A program made the position numbers and the translations under genes. Positions 57,599-64,000 of a stretch of 64,000 nucleotides of DNA are shown piece after piece (the first letter of the stretch is position 1; each line of letters begins with the position of its first letter). The stretch is from Fluviispira multicolorata (lineage in GTDB: Bacteria; Bdellovibrionota_B; Oligoflexia; Silvanigrellales; Silvanigrellaceae), in contig NZ_WFLN01000004.1 of assembly GCF_009208585.1 (NCBI RefSeq), positions 1-64,000 of the forward strand. The letters are read 5' to 3'. The notes under the pieces were generated by a model. It was not told the origin of the DNA. It did no database searches and was given only the letters and a program-made list of their open reading frames with translations.

Positions 57599-58624
57599 AT
57601 GCAAAAGCAAAATTCAATTATTTATGATGCAACCGTATTTATAGGTCGATTTCAACCATTCCATAAAGGCCATGTAAACAGTGTTAAAATTGCATTACGC
57701 AACTCAAAACAACTTATTATCGTTTTAGGAAGCTATCGTTTGTCATCTTCAGTTCGAGGGCCATGGAGTGCTGAAGAAAGGATAGCAATGATCCAGTCTG
57801 CGTTGAGTCAAGCTCAGCTTAAAAAGATAAAATTTATTTGTATAAGGGATAGATTATATAATGAAGAAATATGGAAAAGCAATATAATAAATGAGGTTGA
57901 AAAAAAGGTTGGATTTGGAAAATCTATTGCTTTAATTGGCCATGAAAAAGACTCTTCTTCTTATTATTTGCGTCTTTTTCCGCAGTGGAATTTTATGGAA
58001 ACAGGCAACTATCAGGATGTCAATGCAACTGATTTTAGAATAAATTATTTTTTAGAGCACTATAAAAAATCACTATACGATAATATTCCTGAAAAAATTA
58101 TTCCATTTTTGCAAAAATATAAGAAATCTGCAAATTTTAAGGTGCTTAAAGCAAAATTCAATGCACTTGAATCTTTAAAAGTGCATATAAAAAAAGGTGC
58201 TGAAAAAACAGTCTGCAATGCATTGATTATGTGTGGAGGGTATTTTTTATTTGTTAAAAGAAAAGAAATATTATCTCAGGGGCTTTATTCACTTCCAGAA
58301 GCAAATCCAATGCCACAAGAGTCTTATTTTGATTGCATTTCAAGAGGACTTAAGGAAGAAACAGGCTTAAATATCAGTACAGAAAAATTAAGAGATTGTT
58401 ATAAAAAAGAAGGAACATTTGACTATGCTGAGCGCAATCCCCTTGAAAAATCTGTTTCGCACACTCTGTTCTTTGAGATAAAGGAAATACCTTTTCCTAA
58501 AGTAACGGCAGGAAAAAATATTGCTGAAGTAGAATGGGTACTTTACGATGATGTTTATCTAAAAGAGAATTGCTTTTACTCTGACTTCTTTCAAATTATA
58601 CAATGGTTTTTGAGAAATAATTAA
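57599..58624 (+). CDS. Bifunctional NMN adenylyltransferase / Nudix hydrolase (NadM-Nudix)
   Basis: The 341-residue protein has an N-terminal NadM domain (VFIGRFQPFHKGHV at 13-26, the nucleotidyl-transferase H-x-G-H motif; SSSVRGPWSAEERIAMIQ) that makes NAD from NMN. The C-terminal Nudix domain (about 195-335) carries a variant Nudix box ending RGLKEETGL: the usual R-E-L is R-G-L, but the two Glu of the E-E-x-G-L part are kept, which bind Mg2+. Homologues hydrolyse ADP-ribose and related compounds. AGGAGAG lies 6 nt before the ATG. Confidence 0.92.
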   Translation: MQKQNSIIYDATVFIGRFQPFHKGHVNSVKIALRNSKQLIIVLGSYRLSSSVRGPWSAEERIAMIQSALSQAQLKKIKFICIRDRLYNEEIWKSNIINEVEKKVGFGKSIALIGHEKDSSSYYLRLFPQWNFMETGNYQDVNATDFRINYFLEHYKKSLYDNIPEKIIPFLQKYKKSANFKVLKAKFNALESLKVHIKKGAEKTVCNALIMCGGYFLFVKRKEILSQGLYSLPEANPMPQESYFDCISRGLKEETGLNISTEKLRDCYKKEGTFDYAERNPLEKSVSHTLFFEIKEIPFPKVTAGKNIAEVEWVLYDDVYLKENCFYSDFFQIIQWFLRNN

Positions 58625-58696
58625 AATGTTGTCTTACCGCCTTTTACCTTTTAGATAGATTTTTAACTCATTAAAATTTATTTATTAGGACGGCCT

Positions 58697-59167
58697 CTAT
58701 TTTATTTTATGGAGTTCAGCGGCATATTCAACATTATCAGTATTATTTAGATCTTCATAAAACTGAACGAGACGTGTAATTTTATTTTTTTCAAGAACAA
58801 TTCCAAAAGGCGAATTTTTTACTTTATAAGTTTTACTGAAACCATCAAATGAAGTTTCAAAGAGAATTGCTTTTCCATTGTATTCTATCGGAGCTATTCT
58901 TGTGCAGACAAAACTTTGTTTTCCAAAAACATCTAATCTGCAGTTAATATTGTCATGAGAAATTGAAATCTCATTATTTTCATCTATGGTCACTTCGTGA
59001 AATCCATATTTTGTTGATACCATTTTTGTATCATAACGTCCTTTTGGAATAATACTAACAGAAGAATCATAGCTATTATTTGATAAAAATTCTGGCTGAG
59101 CAAAAGAATTTCCACTAAAGCCTAAAAAAAATAATGTAGCACTTGCAATTGATATAAATATTTTCAT
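58697..59167 (-). CDS. Exported small protein of unknown function
   Basis: The ATG at 59167 follows GAGGAAA. The 156-residue product has a signal peptide (MKIFISIASATLFFLGFSGNSFA, 23 residues), then a mature beta-rich chain with segments VSTKYGFHEVTIDENNEISI and GKAILFETSFDGFSKTY, which suggest a lipocalin-like or small beta-barrel fold but match no family I know. Two Cys (NCRLD, FVCTR) could pair. It stands alone between convergent NadM-Nudix and co-directional hisS, with about 250 nt of gene-free AT-rich DNA before hisS. Confidence 0.6.
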   Translation of the reverse strand: MKIFISIASATLFFLGFSGNSFAQPEFLSNNSYDSSVSIIPKGRYDTKMVSTKYGFHEVTIDENNEISISHDNINCRLDVFGKQSFVCTRIAPIEYNGKAILFETSFDGFSKTYKVKNSPFGIVLEKNKITRLVQFYEDLNNTDNVEYAAELHKIK

Positions 59168-59417
59168 AGAAAATTTCCTCTGTTTTATATAGTGTTATTG
59201 ATAGTGAATTACATATCTAAAATTATATGTCAAATTATAAATGAAATTTTTTTTTCTGATTTGTTTTTATTGGAATAATAATTCCTTTGTAGAATAATAT
59301 CAGCTAAGAATTTGTAATATTCTTTTTTTTATTAAATAGATTATATATATTAATTTAAATTTTTTAGAACAAATAATATAATTGAGGTATTTGCTATATT
59401 TGTCTTGTTTTTTATAT

Positions 59418-60755
59418 TTAACTATTTTTTAATTTTTCAAAGAAATTTAAATATCCATCAGCTTTATTTGGAAAAGTTTCTTGTTCAGCAGTCGCAAGCC
59501 ACTTTACAGCAAATAAATTATTTTGTAATTCTTCATTTCCGCGGAAAACAACGGCTTTAGCTCCTGATTTTTCAGCACTTTGAATTTGTTTTCCAAACTT
59601 ACTTACTACAACAGGTGCTTCGACTTTTATGCCAAGACTTCTTAAATTTGAAGTTATTTTTAAAGCTTCAAGCCTATCATTTTCGGAGAAGCGAATGACA
59701 CAGACATCGGTTTCTTTTTTTAATTTTGGGGTAAGATTATTTGATTCCATAAAATTTAAAATAGCCACATCACCCATGCCATAGCCAATACCTGGAAGTT
59801 CTTCTGTCCCAAAAGCACCGACTAAATTGTCATAACGACCGCCACCAAATAAAGATCGATTGTTTTCAGGATGTTTGTCAAAAACTTCAAAAACCATGCC
59901 TGTATAATAATCAAATCCTCTCATTATTTCAGGAGAAAACTTTACACAATTTGATTGAGTGAGTTCATTTAAAATATCAATTCTTTTTTTAAGTTCAATT
60001 GCATCATTTCCATTTTCACCTAATATAATTATAATATCTTCGATAGAAGAATGAATAAATTTTTCTAATTGATTTATTTGTTTTTCATTCAGCTCAATTT
60101 TTTTACACTCTGTCTGAAAAGCTTCAGACGACATTTTTTCTTTCTTATCAAGTAAGCGAAGTATTTGTGGTATTAATTCTTTGGGCGCCTTAATATTTAA
60201 ACTCAGAAATGAATTAATAATTCCTCTGTGGTTTACTTTGACCTCAAATTGCTCAAGTGTTGCTCCCACACTTTTCAAAACTTCAATTGCAGTGAGAATA
60301 ATTTCAATATCTTCATCGAGTGGGTTGCCGCCGAATATGTCAACATTAAGTTGATCGAATTCACGTAAGCGCCCTCGTTGAGGACGTTCAAATCGCATAC
60401 AGGTTGGGATGCTATACCAACGAATTGGGCGAGGCAGTTCTCTTTGCTTTGCAGCGACCATACGTGCTAATGTTGGTGTCATTTCTGGACGTATGGCAAG
60501 CACTCTGTCACCTTTGTCTTTAAATGAATAAAGTTGTTCGCGTACAATTTCTTCGCTCGACTTTGCAGCGTAAAGCTCAAGATGTTCAACAATAGGGCCA
60601 TTATATTCTTCATAACCAAAAGATTTTAAAACGGTGTGAATTTTAGTATAAACATAATTTTTTAAGCGTTGATCTTCTGGATAAAAATCTCGAGTCCCTC
60701 GGTATCCTTGCGTGCTTAAATTCGTTTTTTTTATTTTTTGATTATCATTTACCAT
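59418..60755 (-). CDS. hisS: Histidyl-tRNA synthetase
   Basis: The 445-residue class II synthetase shows GTRDFYPEDQRLKNYV (motif 1 region), MRFERPQRGRLREFDQLNVDIFG (motif 2), the histidine motif FDYYTGMVFEVF and GGGRYDNLVG, and GIGYGMGDVAI (motif 3 region). The C-terminal anticodon domain (about 340-445) contains VCVIRFSENDRLEALKI. AGGAACG precedes the ATG. It charges tRNA-His. Well supported. Confidence 0.97.
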   Translation of the reverse strand: MVNDNQKIKKTNLSTQGYRGTRDFYPEDQRLKNYVYTKIHTVLKSFGYEEYNGPIVEHLELYAAKSSEEIVREQLYSFKDKGDRVLAIRPEMTPTLARMVAAKQRELPRPIRWYSIPTCMRFERPQRGRLREFDQLNVDIFGGNPLDEDIEIILTAIEVLKSVGATLEQFEVKVNHRGIINSFLSLNIKAPKELIPQILRLLDKKEKMSSEAFQTECKKIELNEKQINQLEKFIHSSIEDIIIILGENGNDAIELKKRIDILNELTQSNCVKFSPEIMRGFDYYTGMVFEVFDKHPENNRSLFGGGRYDNLVGAFGTEELPGIGYGMGDVAILNFMESNNLTPKLKKETDVCVIRFSENDRLEALKITSNLRSLGIKVEAPVVVSKFGKQIQSAEKSGAKAVVFRGNEELQNNLFAVKWLATAEQETFPNKADGYLNFFEKLKNS

Positions 60756-60943
60756 AATTTTATCGTTCCTAAGAAGTCTGTCTAAAAATGAGCCCCAAAG
60801 AGCTTTTTATAAACTAATGACATAGATTGAGGCTGTCAATTTTTAAAATCTACTTCACCCGGAGCTTGATCTCGAGTATTTATGTGTGTCAGATTGCAGT
60901 TTCGTTATATTGCGAATCGTCAAACACTGAGATTAAGTTATCA

Positions 60944-60971
60944 TTGACGTGTTTATTTGTCTAACATAGTA
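60944..60971 (+). promoter_or_regulatory. Weak sigma-70-like promoter before uppS
   Basis: TTGACG at 60944-60949 is followed after 16 nt by ATAGTA at 60966-60971, which is a poor -10 match. Position, 21 nt before the uppS start, is plausible for the uppS-rseP-tsaB operon but the assignment is weak. Confidence 0.3.
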
Positions 60972-60992
60972 GTTTTTTCACAGGCATAAATC

Positions 60993-61769
60993 ATGAATAG
61001 TTATTGCGATAAATGGAACTTAAACCCCCTTAAACTACCCCGTCATGTTGGAATTGTCATGGATGGGAATGGGCGTTGGGCTACAAAGCGTATGTTACCA
61101 CGTATCTCTGGGCATCATAAAGGTGTTGAAAGAGTTCAAGAAATTACTGAACTGTGCGGGAATTTAGGTATTGAGGCATTAACTCTATTTGCTTTCTCAG
61201 ATGAAAACTGGCGTAGACCGGAAGATGAAGTCGGTGGAATTATGGGGCTTCTGAGATGGTATATTCGTAAAGAACATAAAAGAATTGTCGAGAAAAATGT
61301 TCAATTTAGGGTCATTGGAGATCGAGCAAAACTTTCACCTGATATAATCGGACTTATTGAAAACCTTGAAAAGAATACTGAAAAAAATACGGGTTTACAT
61401 TTATGTGTTGCATTAAGTTATGGTGCACAGAGAGAAATATTACGAGCAGTTCATAAAGTTATAAATAAAGTTCAAAATTCCGAACTTAATATTGATGAAA
61501 TAGATGAAAAAATATTTGAAGATTCTTTAGATACACAAGGTCTTCCACCCCTTGATATGTTTATTCGGACAAGTGGCGAATTAAGAGTGAGTAATTTTTT
61601 ATTGTGGCAGCTTGCTTATGCTGAACTCTTTTTTGACAATATCTTATGGCCTGATTTTGATTCTTTAAAAATGGTAGAATTGTTACAAATGTATTCTTTA
61701 AGAGAGAGAAGATTTGGCCGGACGTCGGAGCAATTGGCCGAAAAAACACTAAACATGGCTCTTCGCTAA
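60993..61769 (+). CDS. uppS: Undecaprenyl diphosphate synthase
   Basis: The 258-residue cis-prenyltransferase makes the C55 carrier lipid for wall synthesis. HVGIVMDGNGRWATKRM contains the catalytic Asp and isoprenyl-pyrophosphate site, and FAFSDENWRRPEDEV and IRTSGELRVSNFLLWQ are the two other conserved regions. It lies about 20 nt upstream of rseP. cdsA, which often sits between them, is absent. Very well supported. Confidence 0.97.
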   Translation: MNSYCDKWNLNPLKLPRHVGIVMDGNGRWATKRMLPRISGHHKGVERVQEITELCGNLGIEALTLFAFSDENWRRPEDEVGGIMGLLRWYIRKEHKRIVEKNVQFRVIGDRAKLSPDIIGLIENLEKNTEKNTGLHLCVALSYGAQREILRAVHKVINKVQNSELNIDEIDEKIFEDSLDTQGLPPLDMFIRTSGELRVSNFLLWQLAYAELFFDNILWPDFDSLKMVELLQMYSLRERRFGRTSEQLAEKTLNMALR

Positions 61770-61789
61770 GAAGAGAAAGGATCGTGAAG

Positions 61790-63604
61790 ATGGAAGTTCT
61801 TCAGGCAATATTTTCTAACACAATTATTGCATTTATTTTACTCATAGGAATTGTTGTCTTTGTTCATGAACTTGGACATTTTATTGCAGGTAAAATTTTT
61901 GGAATACAAGTAGAAGAATTTAGTATTGGCTTTGGTCCAAAAGCGTTCTCAATAAAAAAAGGGACAACAGATTACCGAATAAATTGGTTTCCTTTGGGTG
62001 GTTATGTCCGCTTTTATGGCGCAGATATTGAAGAAAATATACCCATAGAACACCGAGAAAAATCAATTTTACATGCAAAAGTTTACAAAAGAGCCATAGT
62101 TTCTTTTGCAGGACCGTTAGCGAATTTTGTATTAAGTTTTGTATTATTAACTGGAATGAGCATTTCAGGAATACCACAAGAACTTCCAATAATATCTGTA
62201 CTACCTAATTCTGTAGCAGAAAGATCTGGTTTTGTAACGGGTGATAAAATACTTTCAATTGATGATAAAGAAATTTCAAGCTGGGTTCAACTATCAACAA
62301 TTATTACAAAAAATGCGGAAAAAAATTTAAATATTATTATTGAGAGAGATGGAAAACAGAGAAATATTGAAATTATTCCTAGAAAAGAAGAAGTTGAAAC
62401 TATTTTTGGGAATAAGCAAACAGTAGGCCGAATAGGTATTGTAAATTCTTTTAATTCTTCCAATATTGTTGTCCTAAAAGGTTCCTTTTTTGAGAGTTTA
62501 GGATTAAAAACAGGCGATAAAATTCTTTTTATAAATGAAAAGAAAACAGAATATTTATTTGAAGTTATCAATGAAATACAGCGGGTAAGCAATACTTTAT
62601 CAGAATATGAACTTGCTCGAAATGTGCAAAATAACTATTATGAAAATTTAAATACAAATATTCACATTGAAATTGAACGAATAATTGATAACAGTAAATT
62701 AACTGCAAAAAACGTAAAATTAAATATTAATTTAAATGATAAAAATATAAAATCATGGTCATCTCTTTTTTTACAAACCCATAAATCTGTTAATTTAACT
62801 TGGAATAAAGATCTTCTTTCAACTGATCAAACCATTTCTCAATTTTCCACAATTGCAAAAGGTAATAAATTAATATCCACCCAAGATGCTTGGAAAAATT
62901 GTGGTATTAAAGCAGGTGACACACTTTATTCTGTTGAAAACTATGGAAGGATTCTATCTCTATCTCAATTTTATATTTGGCTCGATACAACAGCAAAAAG
63001 CTTTGTTTCAAATGTAAATAAAACAAATATTTCTGATTTAAAACTGAGTGTTATTAGAGCGAATGGGTCAATGGCGCTGCTAAATTGTAAAATTCCTTTA
63101 AGAGATGGTTTTGACCATCTCAATCGGGAACAGCTTTTTTTAGATTTCCCTCTTAATTTTATGACTCAAAATAAAGCATTGAAGCCTGTATTGTTAAAAG
63201 CACAAACTGTAACGGATGCTTTTAACAGGGGTTTTCACTCCATGTTAAATCAAATGACGCTTACATTTACTGGTATAAAAATGCTGTTAACAGGTTCCAT
63301 ACCACTTTCAAATCTAGGCGGACCTATCGCTATTGCAGGGGTTGCTGGGGATGCTGCAAAAGGTGGATTCATGACTTTTATTTTCACTATGGCTTTTATA
63401 AGTATAAATGTTGGAATGATGAATCTATTGCCTTTTCCTGCACTTGATGGTGGTTCCTTGCTATTGCACGCTGTTGAAGCAGCCTATGGAAAACCGCTCC
63501 CAAAGTCAGTTCAGTTAGGAGTACAGCGTGCAGGTGTACTTATTCTATTAGGACTTTTTGTGGTGGTCTTTTATAATGATATTTTGCGCTTGATACGCTT
63601 TTAA
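61790..63604 (+). CDS. rseP: RIP metalloprotease RseP
   Basis: The 604-residue membrane protease cuts within lipid bilayers. It has VVFVHELGHFIAG (HExxH zinc motif in the first membrane helix), the following GIQVEEFSIGFGP strand, two PDZ-like regions (about 135-215 and 360-430) and the C-terminal INVGMMNLLPFPALDGG with the third zinc ligand Asp. It is longer than E. coli RseP (about 450), the difference lying in the PDZ section. The ATG at 61790 has AAGGA eight bases upstream; a GTG at 61784 is an alternative. It regulates envelope-stress sigma factors by intramembrane cleavage. Confidence 0.94.
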   Translation: MEVLQAIFSNTIIAFILLIGIVVFVHELGHFIAGKIFGIQVEEFSIGFGPKAFSIKKGTTDYRINWFPLGGYVRFYGADIEENIPIEHREKSILHAKVYKRAIVSFAGPLANFVLSFVLLTGMSISGIPQELPIISVLPNSVAERSGFVTGDKILSIDDKEISSWVQLSTIITKNAEKNLNIIIERDGKQRNIEIIPRKEEVETIFGNKQTVGRIGIVNSFNSSNIVVLKGSFFESLGLKTGDKILFINEKKTEYLFEVINEIQRVSNTLSEYELARNVQNNYYENLNTNIHIEIERIIDNSKLTAKNVKLNINLNDKNIKSWSSLFLQTHKSVNLTWNKDLLSTDQTISQFSTIAKGNKLISTQDAWKNCGIKAGDTLYSVENYGRILSLSQFYIWLDTTAKSFVSNVNKTNISDLKLSVIRANGSMALLNCKIPLRDGFDHLNREQLFLDFPLNFMTQNKALKPVLLKAQTVTDAFNRGFHSMLNQMTLTFTGIKMLLTGSIPLSNLGGPIAIAGVAGDAAKGGFMTFIFTMAFISINVGMMNLLPFPALDGGSLLLHAVEAAYGKPLPKSVQLGVQRAGVLILLGLFVVVFYNDILRLIRF

Positions 63605-63619
63605 ATTAAAGGATATTTT

Positions 63620-64000
63620 GTGTTTTCTCAATTTGAATTTCCATTTGCTCTTATTCTTACGCATAGAAGAGGAGTTGGAATAGCTCTCTTTAAGAGTGAC
63701 GTTATTTTTTCATCTTCATTGAATGAACTTGATTATTACACGCTCATTAAAAATTCAAAAATGACTCAAATAGTTGAGGACAATATTGAACTTCTTGAAT
63801 TTGAAGATCTTATTTTTTCTCGTGTAAAGGGAAAAACAGCAGAAAACTTGTTCAAGTTATATTCAAAAACATTGGAAAGATTTTCACTAAAATCACAAGA
63901 AATTAAAACTTTGCTTGTTGGAGTTGGACCTGGTTCATTCACTGGCCTTCGACTTGGCAGTGCGTTTGCAAATGGAATGAAAATGGGATCTCCTCTTAAT
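63620..64000 (+). CDS. tsaB: tRNA threonylcarbamoyladenosine synthesis protein TsaB (partial, 3' cut by window)
   Basis: A GTG at 63620 with AAAGGA six bases upstream opens a frame of 127 codons that continues past the window end. It reads FSQFEFPFALILTHRRGVG and, further on, LLVGVGPGSFTGLRLGSAFANGMKM, the TsaB/YeaZ signature G-P-G-S-F-T-G-L-R. TsaB is the scaffold of the t6A modification of ANN-decoding tRNAs. It lies 15 nt after rseP on the same strand. The usual N-terminal T-S-x-x loop is less clear. Confidence 0.88.
   Translation, partial: MFSQFEFPFALILTHRRGVGIALFKSDVIFSSSLNELDYYTLIKNSKMTQIVEDNIELLEFEDLIFSRVKGKTAENLFKLYSKTLERFSLKSQEIKTLLVGVGPGSFTGLRLGSAFANGMKMGSPLN

Noticed and set aside
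1..64000. CRISPR array, tRNA genes or prophage
   Set aside because: No regularly spaced direct repeats, no tRNA cloverleaf with a TTCGA-type arm and no phage structural genes were recognised by reading; a tRNA scan could still find one.

Overview
The window is 64 kb of AT-rich DNA from a Gram-negative, probably rod-shaped bacterium. Evidence for an outer membrane: a porin-like barrel, a lipobox lipoprotein and signal-peptide proteins. Evidence for rod shape: a complete mreC-mreD-mrdA-rodA cluster. The mix resembles the Bdellovibrionota (Oligoflexia/Silvanigrellia), but that placement is an inference from memory and no phylogenetic marker was compared.

Layout. 1-0.4 kb: end of an rRNA operon (23S 3' end, 5S, terminator). 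0.4-6 kb: a decayed accessory region with a stand-alone C-terminal piece of an FAD-linked D-lactate dehydrogenase, a decayed IS21 copy (istA lacks its catalytic Glu, istB is broken), an outer-membrane barrel, a broken NRPS/PKS thioesterase and a cut-off DUF262 gene. 6-13.4 kb: a HelD-type helicase, lipoprotein, PhnA domain, EndoH-like GH18 enzyme, monoacylglycerol lipase-like hydrolase, small unknowns and a prepilin-like protein. 13.4-17.3 kb (minus): ppiD-like chaperone, NAD kinase, nuoB and a response regulator in one tight run. 17.5-23 kb (plus): cell-elongation cluster and ruvC, convergent with an M1 aminopeptidase. 26-28.8 kb: DUF2079 membrane protein, Nmad3-like protein and a small Ala/Lys-rich exported protein. 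29-33 kb (minus): pepF-DUF1275-punA-hpt, apparently a peptide/purine salvage operon. 33.3-39.8 kb: a DAACS symporter, then an iron-type ABC importer (porin, binding protein, two permeases, ATPase) behind a near-consensus Fur box. 40-44.4 kb: hemE, mannose-1-phosphate guanylyltransferase, pgk and tpiA. 44.4-48.9 kb (minus): a SulP anion transporter fused to a gamma-class carbonic anhydrase, followed by two SPFH/band-7 proteins and a small exported protein. 49.5-54.4 kb (plus): leuA-leuC-leuD-leuB behind a newly read leucine-rich leader peptide. 55-64 kb: an exported protein with an unusually structured 5' leader, an FKBP isomerase, a bifunctional NadM-Nudix enzyme, hisS, uppS, rseP and the start of tsaB.

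The most interesting items are the SulP/gamma-carbonic anhydrase fusion coupled to an SPFH pair (a candidate bicarbonate-uptake unit), the Leu leader peptide ahead of leuA, the 134-nt folded leader ahead of the exported protein at 55 kb, the Fur-controlled importer led by a porin rather than a TonB receptor, and the DUF1275 gene embedded in a purine-salvage operon.
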